64,000 nt of DNA from Solibacillus sp. FSL R5-0449 (GTDB taxonomy: Bacteria > Bacillota > Bacilli > Bacillales_A > Planococcaceae): the NCBI RefSeq assembly GCF_037975215.1, contig NZ_CP150239.1:3014001-3078000 (forward strand), in the 5' to 3' direction. Within the stretch, counting starts at the first letter, position 1, and each line of letters starts with the position of its first letter. The position numbers and the translations under genes are program-made. The notes beneath the pieces were generated by a model. That model was not told where the DNA came from. It saw only the letters and a program-made list of their open reading frames with translations, and searched no databases. This document shows positions 44,531 to 53,858 of this stretch, piece after piece.

Positions 44531-45398
44531 ATGCGACTATCGGTCTCGGTTGATCCAGCGTATGCAGTGCGATATGTGGTTGTGGTACTTCTTCTACAGC
44601 TGAATCCCTTTGCAGCTGCAGTATTTCTTCAAATGTTTTCGGGTTTGGGGCTGGCATTGCATCGATTGGTAAAATGAGTCCCTCATTCCCGGCATAGCTT
44701 TTCAACATTTCATTAGCCATAATCCGATAGCCTAGCTGGTTTGGATGCACATCCGCCACATTCGGCAAATATGTTGCACGCTGCGGTTCAAATGGTTCAT
44801 ATACATCCACAAATATATAGCCTGCTCTTTCCGTTTCCTGCTTCAATATCGTATTTAAAAGCTGTACCGCCTCTACCGCTCCCTCTGCCTGTTCATTATG
44901 AACACTTACATAAGGAAAATAATAGCCAAGTACATAAACTGTCGCTTTCGGTGCCTTTTCAATAATTAGCGAAAGCAGCTCCCCCATTTGGGTACGCACT
45001 TCATTTAATGCGAAATTCGCGTTAAGCTGATTAAAAGCGATTGTCCCCTGTTGCGGGTTATGGGTAATAAGCGGCAAAAGATTATTCGCTCCGGCTGACA
45101 GTGTGATTAATGTAGCTTCACTTAGTAATGGTGCAGCTTTTTCAGACTGAACAGTTTCAATGACATTTCCAACACGGTAACCCGGGAAAGTAAGTTCTTT
45201 TGAAAAATGTCCGAGCTTGCCATTGCGCTCCAGCTGCAAAGCAATGTAATCGGTATAACCTGCATCAATTTGACTGTAAGGTGTTTGCCCTGCCGCCAAA
45301 GAGTCGCCAAGTGCAATATAAACTTCCCTTTCATCGGCTAATGCTCCCGTTGGAAACAGAGCAATACAAAAAATAAGACTGTATATTATTTTCCGCAT
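44529..45398 (-). CDS. Secreted SGNH/GDSL hydrolase
   Basis: A signal peptide covers residues 1-21 (ending GALADE). The SGNH blocks are visible: nucleophile Ser in ALGDSLAAGQTPY, Gly/Asn in SAGANNLLPL, and the Asp-His dyad in DVHPNQLGYR. Such enzymes are extracellular esterases/lipases; the natural substrate is unknown. The C-terminal 45 residues after the domain are of low complexity. Its 289-aa length is usual. ATG at 45398. The start is 21 bases downstream of the M29 gene stop, so co-transcription is possible. Confidence 0.88.
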   Translation of the reverse strand: MRKIIYSLIFCIALFPTGALADEREVYIALGDSLAAGQTPYSQIDAGYTDYIALQLERNGKLGHFSKELTFPGYRVGNVIETVQSEKAAPLLSEATLITLSAGANNLLPLITHNPQQGTIAFNQLNANFALNEVRTQMGELLSLIIEKAPKATVYVLGYYFPYVSVHNEQAEGAVEAVQLLNTILKQETERAGYIFVDVYEPFEPQRATYLPNVADVHPNQLGYRIMANEMLKSYAGNEGLILPIDAMPAPNPKTFEEILQLQRDSAVEEVPQPHIALHTLDQPRPIVA

Positions 45399-45419
45399 TT
45401 ATTCACCCCACTTCAATTG

Positions 45420-46649
45420 CTAGAATGCCCAATTACCTTTTCTGAAAATCGGTTCTGTTGTACCATCTGCCAAAATCCCGTCAATATCCATGTCAGCACT
45501 GCCGATCATGAAATCTTCATGTGTGATCGATGTATTAATCCCCAATGCTTCCAGTTGACCCTTTTCGAGTTCCTTGCCCCCTTCATAGCATGTCGGATAT
45601 GCTTCTCCGATTGCTAAATGGTTAGAGGCATTTTCATCGAATAATGTGTTGTAATATAAAATATTTGATGAAGAAATAGGTGATTCATGCGGCACTAATG
45701 CTACTTCACCTAAATATGAAGATCCTTCATCTGAAGCAACTAACTGCTGTAATAAGTCCTGGCCTACCTTTGCCTCAACATTCACGATCTTACCTTTTTC
45801 AAAAGTCAGTTTGAAATCATCAATAATATTTCCTTTATAGACGAGCGGTTTTGTATTTGATACATAGCCGTTCACACCATATTTTGCAGGCAGCGTAAAG
45901 ACTTCTTCTGTCGGCATATTCGCGATGAATGTCGTACCATCAGGTGCTTCGCTGCTTCCGCTTTTCCATAAATGTTTGTCCGGAAGTTCAATCGTCAAGT
46001 CTGTCCCAGGTGCCGTATAATGGAGCTTCGCATATTTTTTCTTATTCAGCATATCTGCACGTGTGTGTAAATTTTCAATATGAGTTTGCCAGTTCGCTAC
46101 GGCATCCCCTTCACCAATACGCACTGTTTTGAAGATAGCATCCCACAATGCTGGAACTTGCTCCTGTTCCGGTAAATCCGGGAATACTTTTGCCGCCCAT
46201 TTCGGCGAAGGAACAGCGATAATTGACCATGCAATATCATCATTCATAACAGCTTTACGGTAGTTCACTAATGCTGCCCCGGCTGCTTTTTGCTGTGCGC
46301 CGATTTTCGCAGAATCAATACCTGCCAGTAAATCCGGATTTTCCGCATCGATCCAAAGAAGCGCACCTTTACGTTCAATTAATTCTTCACGTTGTGCAAC
46401 AACCCATTTCGGAAAATTAGCTGTTTCTTCCACCGTAACATTTTCATAATAAGAACGCTCAAAGCTGGCATCCGTTAAGTTTACATGAACACGGCTTGCA
46501 CCGGCTTCATATGCTTTTTTAACGACTATGCGTGTAAATTCAAGCGTATCCGTAGATGTGTTGATTAATAAATATTGCCCTTTTTGAATATTTACACCGA
46601 TACGAACGGCTAAATCTGCAAATTGCTCTAACTTCTCTTGGAATGTCAT
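45420..46649 (-). CDS. M29 family aminopeptidase, copy 2
   Basis: This is a paralogue of the gene at 27770-29005, with the same metal-site segments (SDEGSSYLGEVALVPHESPI, NTLFDENASNHLAIG, THEDFMIGS). Notable differences are Glu-Asp in the THED motif against Val-Asp in copy 1 and shifted His/Glu in the PHESPI loop. It is cytosolic and 409 aa long. ATG follows AGGAG. It is four bases downstream of the helicase stop and thus probably in an operon with the helicase and possibly the esterase. Confidence 0.93.
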   Translation of the reverse strand: MTFQEKLEQFADLAVRIGVNIQKGQYLLINTSTDTLEFTRIVVKKAYEAGASRVHVNLTDASFERSYYENVTVEETANFPKWVVAQREELIERKGALLWIDAENPDLLAGIDSAKIGAQQKAAGAALVNYRKAVMNDDIAWSIIAVPSPKWAAKVFPDLPEQEQVPALWDAIFKTVRIGEGDAVANWQTHIENLHTRADMLNKKKYAKLHYTAPGTDLTIELPDKHLWKSGSSEAPDGTTFIANMPTEEVFTLPAKYGVNGYVSNTKPLVYKGNIIDDFKLTFEKGKIVNVEAKVGQDLLQQLVASDEGSSYLGEVALVPHESPISSSNILYYNTLFDENASNHLAIGEAYPTCYEGGKELEKGQLEALGINTSITHEDFMIGSADMDIDGILADGTTEPIFRKGNWAF

Positions 46650-46652
46650 AAA

Positions 46653-47888
46653 TTATTTCTCCTTTTTCTTACTGAAAGTCATACCTTTTTTATTGGACTT
46701 TGGTTGATACGGCTTTTTCACTGCTGCTTTGCTTGCTGCAACAGGTGCCGCTTTCGATGTTACTGTCTTTGCATTCCCCTCGATTAGCTGTCCTTGAGTC
46801 CATACTTTTTGAACACCTTTTAAGGAAAGATCGCGCAACCATTTTTTGAATGTCTTTTCGTCTTTGTACGATAATAATGTCAGTACTTCTCCGTCTGCAC
46901 CGGCACGTCCTGTACGCCCGGAACGGTGTGTATACTGCTCGATTGTTCTTGGTACATCAACATGAATAACATGTGTTAAACCTGAAATATCTAAACCTCG
47001 TGCAGCAATATCCGTCGCAATTAAAATGCGTGCTTCCCCTTTTCGGAACGCATCCAGCGCTTTTTTACGCTCATCTTTTTTCATATCCGAATGAAGTGCT
47101 ACAATCGGGGCATCACGATATTCCAGCTTGTTCTGTTTCATTAATACTTGGTCGATGTTATTAACAAATGCCAATCCGCGCAATCCTTCAATATTAGCTA
47201 AACGACGAAGCATATCAGTTTTGTCACGCTCTTCTACTTTCACAAAAGAGTGGACAACTTTACCGAACTTCACCATATCTTCCGGCTTTATTTCGATGCT
47301 GATCGGCTCGAACATTAAGCGCTCTGCTACTAATTTGATTTCTTCAGTAATCGTAGCCGATACGACAACGACTTGACGTCCGAATGCAGCATTCTCGATA
47401 AACGATTTTACGACAACACGGTACTCGCGGCTAAGCAGCTGATCGCATTCATCCAAAACGATTGTCTCGATTTCTTTAAGTTTTAATTTACCTTGGCGTG
47501 CCAATTCATTCAGACGACCTGGCGTCCCGACAACAATCGTTGGCTTTTTCTTTAATTTTTCGATTTGGCGTGCCGAGTTCGCACCGCCGATTAGTTGCTG
47601 CACAGTGATATCTGTTCCTGCTGTCCAGTCACGGATTACTTCAACGATCTGCATCGCAAGCTCTTGTGAAGGTGCAACGATCAATGCTTGAGTTTGTTTC
47701 TTATTACCGTCTACTTTATTTAAAATCGGTAAAGTGTAGGCTAGTGTTTTTCCTGAGCCTGTCGGAGATTCTGCTACGATATCTTTTCCCTCGACCATCG
47801 CAGGAATCATTTCCTCTTGTATTTTCATTGTCGTTTCAAACGACCATTTATTTTGAAGTGTTTCGTTTAATAAGCTAATTGCTGACAT
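46653..47888 (-). CDS. DEAD-box family ATP-dependent RNA helicase (DECD variant)
   Basis: The 411-aa protein shows the helicase motifs in order: motif I SPTGSGKTLAY, Ia PSQELAMQ, II LDECDQLL (DECD instead of DEAD), III VSATI, IV FVNN, V ATDIAARGLDI and VI HRSGRTGRAG. A basic Ala/Lys-rich tail (residues 370-411) may bind RNA. It resembles YfmL of B. subtilis, which takes part in 50S ribosome assembly and cold growth; that specific role is inferred. ATG follows AAAGGTGG. Confidence 0.9.
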   Translation of the reverse strand: MSAISLLNETLQNKWSFETTMKIQEEMIPAMVEGKDIVAESPTGSGKTLAYTLPILNKVDGNKKQTQALIVAPSQELAMQIVEVIRDWTAGTDITVQQLIGGANSARQIEKLKKKPTIVVGTPGRLNELARQGKLKLKEIETIVLDECDQLLSREYRVVVKSFIENAAFGRQVVVVSATITEEIKLVAERLMFEPISIEIKPEDMVKFGKVVHSFVKVEERDKTDMLRRLANIEGLRGLAFVNNIDQVLMKQNKLEYRDAPIVALHSDMKKDERKKALDAFRKGEARILIATDIAARGLDISGLTHVIHVDVPRTIEQYTHRSGRTGRAGADGEVLTLLSYKDEKTFKKWLRDLSLKGVQKVWTQGQLIEGNAKTVTSKAAPVAASKAAVKKPYQPKSNKKGMTFSKKKEK

Positions 47889-48037
47889 ATTGTTTTACCA
47901 CCTTTTATTCGTTGGCTTTAGTGTACCATATTCCATTATTAATGCGGAAATTTGGCGGAATTTCAGTCAGTGTTTGACATGAGAAAAAGGAAGTTATGTG
48001 TCAATTGAAAAATGGCTTGTTGAAGCTGGGAGATTTT

Positions 48038-48351
48038 CTAATAAATTCTGAGATCATCTAATATATTTTAAATTGTTCTAATAAAATGGCGATGTTCTAA
48101 TATATCCGGTAATTGTGCTAATATCGGTCCGCTTTGTTCTAATATCACCTTAACTTTTTCTAATAACGTCGTGACATTTTCTAATATCCCTCAGCAATGT
48201 TCTAATAAAATTCAAACCGGATGCTTTTCTATACGATTTAGAGTAAAAAGCGCAGCCATAACCTTCAACATCAACCGAAGTTCTAATAACCTCACCGTTT
48301 TTTCTAATATCCCCTTTATTTCTTCTAATAACACTCCTCAATCTTCCAATA
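48038..48351. repeat. Array of degenerate 21-bp-period repeats with CTAATA core
   Basis: The hexamer CTAATA (mostly TTCTAATA) occurs at 48038, 48058, 48078, 48097, 48118, 48139, 48160, 48181, 48202, 48283, 48304 and 48325, with a variant CCAATA at 48346. Spacings are 20, 20, 19 and then 21 bp, almost exactly. The 81-bp gap (48202-48283) holds only a degenerate CTATAC. Bases between cores are not conserved. The array fills most of the 47889-48415 gap between helicase and thiolase; no convincing gene is present there. Confidence 0.85.
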
Positions 48352-48372
48352 AAACCCCACCCGGCCCACAGC

Positions 48373-48410
48373 AAAAAAAGGCATGCCGGAAACTACCTTC
48401 CAGCACGCCT
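48373..48410 (-). terminator. Terminator of the thiolase gene
   Basis: Arms AGGCATGCCGGAA/TTCCAGCACGCCT (mostly paired) with T7 on the minus strand. Confidence 0.85.
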
Positions 48411-48415
48411 AGTTT

Positions 48416-49597
48416 CTACACTCTTTCAATAATTAAAGCAATACCTTGTCCGCCACCGATACAAAGACTGGCAACCGCATACTTCCCGTTGCGTCGTTGA
48501 AGTTCATATACAGCAGATAAGATAATTCTAGTTCCACTTGCACCGACCGGGTGACCGAGTGCAATTGCCCCGCCATTTACATTCGTTTTCTCACGGTTCA
48601 GACCAAGCTCCTTTTCTACCGCGAGATACTGAGCTGCAAATGCTTCATTAATTTCCACTAAGTCCATATCCTCAATTGTTAAATTCGCACGCTCCAAAGC
48701 TTGACGAATCGCTGGAGCCGGGCCGATACCCATGATTGTCGGGTCCACACCAGTGATTCCCCATGATACAATGCGGGCTAATGGCTTTAATCCTTGTTCA
48801 TTTACAAAGTCTTCGCTTGCGACAACGACCGATGCTGCCCCGTCGTTAATTCCCGAAGCATTCGCTGCAGTAACTGAACCATCCTTTTTAAATGCCGGAC
48901 GTAATTTTGCCAAGCTCTCCAGTGTACCGCCTTCTTTAATATGTTCATCCTGATCTATTAAAATCTCGCCTTTTCTCGTAGCAACAGCAACCGGCACGAT
49001 CTCTTTCGCAAAAGTCCCATTCTCGCGCGCTTTTGCGGCACGTTCGTTTGAAAGAAGTGCGAATGCATCTTGTTCCTCGCGGGAAATCGTATATTGTTCC
49101 GCAAGTTTTTCTGCCGTCAATCCCATTCCTGAACCTGTATACTGGTCAGTTAATGTCGCTTGAAGCATATCTGTAAACTCCAGGTTACCTAGTTTCGATC
49201 CACTGAAACGCTGCTCAAAATTCGAATATGGCGATTGGGACATATTTTCCGCTCCCCCAGCGAGTACAACATCCCCTTCACCTAGCTGAATCATCTGAGC
49301 CGCCGATACGACTGATTGCATGCCCGATCCGCAAAGACGGTTTAACGTTAATGCCGGCACTTCCTTTGGCACCCCTGCATAAAGGCCGATGTGACGGGCT
49401 AAATATGCCGAGTTCGCACCAGTTGTAATTACACCCCCGTAAATGACATGGTCGACTTGCTCAGGCTGTACGTTTGCGCGCTTTAACGCTTCGACTGCTG
49501 TTTTTGTACCAAGCTGGACTGCATCTGTTGTTGCAAAAGAACCCCCAAAAGCTGTAAATGCTGTACGTGCCCCGTCTACGATATATACGTTTTTCAT
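48416..49597 (-). CDS. Acetyl-CoA C-acyltransferase (thiolase)
   Basis: It cleaves or condenses acyl-CoA (beta-oxidation or acetoacetyl-CoA formation). The 393-aa thiolase shows the acyl-Cys in TLNRLCGSGMQSV (about residue 88), the His in NGGAIALGHPVGASGTRI and the second Cys in ASLCIGGGQGIAL. It is 22 bases downstream of an acyl-CoA dehydrogenase gene, which favours a role in fatty or short-chain acid degradation, like MmgA. Chain length preference cannot be judged. Confidence 0.93.
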   Translation of the reverse strand: MKNVYIVDGARTAFTAFGGSFATTDAVQLGTKTAVEALKRANVQPEQVDHVIYGGVITTGANSAYLARHIGLYAGVPKEVPALTLNRLCGSGMQSVVSAAQMIQLGEGDVVLAGGAENMSQSPYSNFEQRFSGSKLGNLEFTDMLQATLTDQYTGSGMGLTAEKLAEQYTISREEQDAFALLSNERAAKARENGTFAKEIVPVAVATRKGEILIDQDEHIKEGGTLESLAKLRPAFKKDGSVTAANASGINDGAASVVVASEDFVNEQGLKPLARIVSWGITGVDPTIMGIGPAPAIRQALERANLTIEDMDLVEINEAFAAQYLAVEKELGLNREKTNVNGGAIALGHPVGASGTRIILSAVYELQRRNGKYAVASLCIGGGQGIALIIERV

Positions 49598-49619
49598 TAT
49601 TCCATCCCCTTTGTCAGTA

Positions 49620-50762
49620 CTATTTTATAATTTGTTTTGCGATAATCCCCTTCATGATTTCGGTTGTCCCTGCGTAAATTGCTGCTACCGGAATATCGCG
49701 GTATCGTCTTGCGATTTCATATTCCTCCATATAACCATAACCACCGTGCAGCTGCAGACAATCCGATACGACACGCTTGGCCATTTCGCTAATCCACCAT
49801 TTGGCCATCGATACTTCCTTCACGATATCTTGTCCTGCAATATGTTTGCCAATTAAACTATCGACATATGTACGGCCAAGGTCAATTTCAGTAGCCATTT
49901 CTGCCAACTTGAATTGAGTATTCTGGAAATCGGCGATGCGGCTGCCGAATGCTTTCCGTTCTTTTACATAGTCTACTGTCAGTTTTAAGCAGCATTCCGC
50001 CTCAATCTGTGTTTCGATTGCAACAATAAGTCGTTCCTGCTGCAGTTTTTCCATTAAATAATAGAAGCCTCGGTTCTCTTCTCCTAATAAGTTTTCTGCC
50101 GGTACACGTGCATCTTCAAAAATAAGCTCGCCTGTATCTGCACTGTGCATCCCGATTTTATCGAGTTTTTTTCCGCGCTTGAACCCAGGTGTCCCACTTT
50201 CCACAATAAGCAGACTAACCCCTTTATACGCGGGAATTGCCTGCGGGTCTGTTTTACAAACGACAACAACATAATCTGCATGAATGCCATTTGTAATAAA
50301 CGTTTTTTCCCCGTTTAAAATGTAAAAGTCCCCATCTTTTTTCGCTGTCGTCTGAATGCCAGCGAGATCAGAGCCAGCACCCGGTTCCGTCATAGCGATA
50401 GCAGAGATATACTCACCTGTTACACTTTTCGGTAGCCATTTTTCCTTTTGTGCAGCTGTCCCGTAAGCTTCAATATAAGGTGTCACAATATCGGAATGAA
50501 GTGATATCCCGCTTGCTAACCCCGCACCGACACGTTCAAGTTCTTCCGTTAATATAGCAGAATAGCCAAAATCCAGTGCAAGTCCCCCATATTCTTCACT
50601 CACCATTGGACATAAAAAACCATTCTCCCCAAGCTTCAGCCAAAACTCACGTGGAATATCGCGTTCCTTTTCCCATTGTTCAAAATACGGATAGGCCTCT
50701 TTATCCAGCATTTTACGTAATGCTTTTCTGAACATTTCATGCTCTTCTGTATAAATGTTCAT
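49620..50762 (-). CDS. Acyl-CoA dehydrogenase
   Basis: This FAD-dependent enzyme oxidises acyl-CoA to enoyl-CoA and passes electrons to electron-transfer flavoprotein. The 380-aa protein has family signatures IAMTEPGAGSDLAGIQT (FAD/substrate), FITNGIHADYVVVVCKT, and the C-terminal QLHGGYGYMEEYEIARRYRD, ending YAGTTEIMKGIIAKQI. It forms a two-gene operon with the thiolase. A weak CodY-like sequence lies upstream. Substrate chain length is unknown. Confidence 0.93.
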   Translation of the reverse strand: MNIYTEEHEMFRKALRKMLDKEAYPYFEQWEKERDIPREFWLKLGENGFLCPMVSEEYGGLALDFGYSAILTEELERVGAGLASGISLHSDIVTPYIEAYGTAAQKEKWLPKSVTGEYISAIAMTEPGAGSDLAGIQTTAKKDGDFYILNGEKTFITNGIHADYVVVVCKTDPQAIPAYKGVSLLIVESGTPGFKRGKKLDKIGMHSADTGELIFEDARVPAENLLGEENRGFYYLMEKLQQERLIVAIETQIEAECCLKLTVDYVKERKAFGSRIADFQNTQFKLAEMATEIDLGRTYVDSLIGKHIAGQDIVKEVSMAKWWISEMAKRVVSDCLQLHGGYGYMEEYEIARRYRDIPVAAIYAGTTEIMKGIIAKQIIK

Positions 50763-50882
50763 TTTCCCGCCCCCTTTGTTTTTTCTGAATATTATTACAT
50801 TTCAATTTTAACAGGCACAAAATATGGAAACAATGGTTTTCTAAGAAATATTATTGCACTATACAGAAATTCTTGTAAAAAA

Positions 50883-50917
50883 CAAAAAAGAGTTGCCAGA
50901 ATACTTCATGACAACTC
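50883..50917 (-). terminator. Terminator of the murQ operon
   Basis: Arms GAGTTGCCA/TGACAACTC (one wobble) with T6 on the minus strand, seven bases after the murQ stop. Confidence 0.85.
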
Positions 50918-50923
50918 CCGGTA

Positions 50924-51829
50924 TTAACTATTGTTTAAAAGTAAAATTGCTTTCCTTGTATGGCCATTTACTTGTTCTAACGCAAGTTTTACTCGCTCAT
51001 AATTTTCGTTTGTTTTTAGCATGACAATTGCCGGCTTCACCGCGAATTTCGTTTTTTCAAGTACCGCTTCCGCTTCCTCATATTTGCAGTCCGTCGCATC
51101 GATGACAATTCTTTTTGCCCGCTCTATTAATTTTTTATTGCTTGCATGTACATCGACCATTAAATTTTCGTATGCTTTCCCTAATTGCACCATCGTTGAT
51201 GTACTAATCATATTTAAAATCATTTTATGTGATGTAGCTGCTTTTAACCGCGTTGATCCTGTTAATATTTCCGGCCCTACGACAACTTCGATCGCTTCAT
51301 CCGCATAACGGCTTACTTCAGAATTAATATTGCTCGTCAAACTTACCGTGTAGGCACCGACAGATTGGGCGTACTCTAAAGCACCCATTACAAAAGGCGT
51401 CGTCCCGCTTGCCGTTATACCGATAACAGAATCGAACCGCGTTATGTTTTTTTCCTTTAATTTGTTGAAGCCATCTTCCAAACGATCTTCCGCATTTTCA
51501 ACTGCCTGGAAAAATGCTTCCTTTCCTCCTGCCATAATCGTCTGCACCAGCTCCGGGTCAGTCATAAAAGTAGGAGGACATTCAGATGCATCAAGCATTC
51601 CTAAACGACCACTAGTACCCGCTCCGATATAAAAAAGGCGGCCACCGTTATAAATGTTTTCAACCACTCTTTTAATTACTTTTTCAATGGTAGGTAAAAC
51701 TTGTTCAACACTTTTCACAACGAGCATATCTTCTTTATTCATGATTTGAAGTATGTCCGAGACAGGCATTACATCCAAATCCATTGTCTTATCATTTCGT
51801 TTTTCAGTCGTTAATTGATCGTAATTCAT
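50924..51829 (-). CDS. murQ: N-acetylmuramic acid 6-phosphate etherase
   Basis: MurQ removes the lactyl ether from MurNAc-6P to give GlcNAc-6P and D-lactate. The 301-aa SIS-domain protein carries the family hallmark FYIGAGTSGRLGMLDASECPP with the catalytic Glu, the segment GSTRLKAATSHKMILNMIST and a C-terminal helical region. Its start overlaps the kinase stop by four bases (ATGA type), so they are coupled. Last gene of the murR-type operon. The product GlcNAc-6P would be handled by NagA/NagB encoded elsewhere. Confidence 0.96.
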   Translation of the reverse strand: MNYDQLTTEKRNDKTMDLDVMPVSDILQIMNKEDMLVVKSVEQVLPTIEKVIKRVVENIYNGGRLFYIGAGTSGRLGMLDASECPPTFMTDPELVQTIMAGGKEAFFQAVENAEDRLEDGFNKLKEKNITRFDSVIGITASGTTPFVMGALEYAQSVGAYTVSLTSNINSEVSRYADEAIEVVVGPEILTGSTRLKAATSHKMILNMISTSTMVQLGKAYENLMVDVHASNKKLIERAKRIVIDATDCKYEEAEAVLEKTKFAVKPAIVMLKTNENYERVKLALEQVNGHTRKAILLLNNS

Positions 51830-52803
51830 GTTATCTCACCTTCCAATAGACGCCATGTTTGTTGAATCGTTTGTTTAACTTGATCACTTACTTCAATATT
51901 ATTTTCGTGTAAAGCTAATAAGTATGCTCCAACTGTCCCCGAAATTGTTGGCTTTAAAGCGACCAAATCAGGAAACCGTGATGAAAAACGGACGGTAAAC
52001 TTTTCATAAAATGAATCATTCGAAAATAATCCCCCGTGTAATACAACCGGTTTCGTCCGATCGATTCGCGAATACGCACTCTCAATAAGTTCCATTAATG
52101 CTTCTTGAACTTTATCGACAATGGATTTTGCTAATTGATCTTCTTCAATAGCTTCCAGCACGATTCTGCTCACAGAAGAAATAGCTGTGACGGGATTTGG
52201 GCTGCCATAAATTACTGTAATGAGCTGGTCTGGTGACAGCACATTAAAATGGGTCAATATGTTTTCCTGAAAAGGTTTCAAAGGGACTTTGCCATCTTGT
52301 GCATCCAATACGGAACGAATGGCAAGCTTACCTAAATGATAGCCGCTTCCTTCATCACCCAGTAAATAGCCCCAGCCACCAACACGAAATGTTTTTTGCT
52401 GCTCATAACCGAATATAATTGCTCCGGTTCCGGCAATAAGTAAAGTACCTTCCCTGCCCCACGATCCCGCTGCCAATGCGGCATGGATATCACTCTGGAT
52501 TTTAAGTTTCTCAAGAACTGGTGAATGCTTAAATGCATCATATATTTTCTGTTGTTCAGCTTGTCGATCTGCACCTGCCATTGCAGCAAACACCATTTCC
52601 ACATCGGTTAATGCTGCCCCTGTCTTTATTAACAACTGGTCGATTAATTCATTTATAAGTGTGTACAGCTGCTCTGTTGAAATCGCTGTTAAATTGCCTG
52701 AACTTCCTTTGGCAACTGCAAGCAAATGGCCACTTTCATCACCGATTACGGCGGTTGTTTTCGTGCCGCCACCGTCTATACCAATCCATAGTTTCCCTGA
52801 CAT
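51826..52803 (-). CDS. murK: BadF/BcrA-type ATPase, probable MurNAc/GlcNAc kinase
   Basis: This 325-aa ASKHA-fold kinase shows the phosphate motif (IGIDGGGTKTTAVIG), a LLIAGTGAIIFGY motif and the adenosine-side sequence PVVLHGGLFSNDSFYEKF. Its kin include GlcNAc kinases and MurK of Clostridium acetobutylicum, which phosphorylates both MurNAc and GlcNAc. It lies directly between the amidase-like gene and murQ; an ATP-dependent kinase is needed because the ABC importer leaves the sugar unphosphorylated. The symbol is by analogy; GlcNAc alone cannot be excluded. Confidence 0.85.
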   Translation of the reverse strand: MSGKLWIGIDGGGTKTTAVIGDESGHLLAVAKGSSGNLTAISTEQLYTLINELIDQLLIKTGAALTDVEMVFAAMAGADRQAEQQKIYDAFKHSPVLEKLKIQSDIHAALAAGSWGREGTLLIAGTGAIIFGYEQQKTFRVGGWGYLLGDEGSGYHLGKLAIRSVLDAQDGKVPLKPFQENILTHFNVLSPDQLITVIYGSPNPVTAISSVSRIVLEAIEEDQLAKSIVDKVQEALMELIESAYSRIDRTKPVVLHGGLFSNDSFYEKFTVRFSSRFPDLVALKPTISGTVGAYLLALHENNIEVSDQVKQTIQQTWRLLEGEIT

Positions 52804-52816
52804 ATACTCACCTTAT

Positions 52817-53848
52817 CTATTCATTTTCAAGTGCAATTAAGTTATGCACAATTCGCCGAAACCGTTGAATTTCACAACTGCGTCCAAAATGAACGCGATT
52901 TGTTAACAATATAATTGCTAATTGCTTCTCATCCGATATCCAAATTGAAGTGCCTGTGAAACCGGTATGTCCAAAACCATCCCTTAAGTATTGACCGGAA
53001 AATGAAGGTGCTGAATATAATTGCCACCCTAATCCACGCTGTTCCTCATGCTGCCTAGTAAAACTTTGTTTCGCTAATTGTTTAGTCTGCTCGTAAAAAA
53101 TAGAATCGGTATCTTTCATAAAAGCTTGAGCAAACTTCGCCAAGTCTTCAGCAGTCGAAAACAATCCGGCGTGTCCGCTTACTCCGCCAAAATGCAGTGC
53201 ATTTTCATCATGCACTTCACCCCACTGATGTTTGTTTAAATAAGTACGATATTCAGTTGCAGCGATTTTTCCCTGTAACTGGGCAGACGGATTAAATCCG
53301 GTATTGTGCATATGTAGCGGCTGAAAAATATTTTTACCGGCATAGTCCGCTAATGACATTCCTGTAACCTTTTCGATGAGCATTCCTAGTAAAATATAGT
53401 TCACATCACTATAGATCACCTGCTGCTCAACATTTTTCCGTTCTGTTTCCTGAGCTATTCGTTCAATGACATCCGCGTATGCGACTTCTTCTTTATAAAA
53501 CTTGATTTCAGCCTGAAAGCCGCTCGTATGTGTTAATAAGTGACGAACCCTGACTTCTTCATGCATGAGCTTAAGTTCCGGAAAGTAGTAGCCAATCGAA
53601 TCATCCAAATCAATCAAACCCTGCTCAAGCAACAATAAAACTGCGCTTGCCGTTGCCGTCACCTTCGTTAATGAAGCACAATCAAACATCGTCTGTTCCG
53701 TCATTGGAATTTCTGGTTCCGTATGGGCCACACCGAATGCTTTGCAGTAAAGAATATCTTTTGCATTTGCTACAGCCAGTACTGCACCAGGCAGTTCTTT
53801 GTTTTGGATCGCTGTTTCAATAAACTCTTCTACTCGTGAAAAAGACAT
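52817..53848 (-). CDS. Beta-lactamase-fold serine hydrolase, AmiE-like, without signal peptide
   Basis: The class C beta-lactamase/PBP-type domain has SxxK (FDCASLTKVTATAS), a YxN-equivalent (VIYSDVNYILLGML) and the third motif HTG (GFGHTGFTGTSIW). B. subtilis AmiE (YbbE), a MurNAc-L-Ala amidase in its muropeptide operon, belongs to this family. Here the protein is 343 aa and begins directly with the domain (MSFSRVEEFIETAIQ), so it looks cytosolic, unlike the exported relatives. Placement between permease and kinase fits removal of the peptide from MurNAc after import. Amidase activity is inference; esterase activity is possible. Confidence 0.82.
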   Translation of the reverse strand: MSFSRVEEFIETAIQNKELPGAVLAVANAKDILYCKAFGVAHTEPEIPMTEQTMFDCASLTKVTATASAVLLLLEQGLIDLDDSIGYYFPELKLMHEEVRVRHLLTHTSGFQAEIKFYKEEVAYADVIERIAQETERKNVEQQVIYSDVNYILLGMLIEKVTGMSLADYAGKNIFQPLHMHNTGFNPSAQLQGKIAATEYRTYLNKHQWGEVHDENALHFGGVSGHAGLFSTAEDLAKFAQAFMKDTDSIFYEQTKQLAKQSFTRQHEEQRGLGWQLYSAPSFSGQYLRDGFGHTGFTGTSIWISDEKQLAIILLTNRVHFGRSCEIQRFRRIVHNLIALENE

Positions 53849-53858
53849 AATTCCCCTC

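Noticed and set aside
48150-48500. Short frames covering the 21-bp repeats on both strands
   Set aside because: They have no ribosome site, are broken by stops in part of the array (at 48150) and the frame shifts between repeat halves; the repeat is better explained as DNA structure. It would be reconsidered if a conserved protein were found.
50779-50793. CodY-like sequence upstream of the acyl-CoA dehydrogenase gene
   Set aside because: 12 of 15 match but only a T-rich left arm; too close to background in AT-rich DNA to list as a site.
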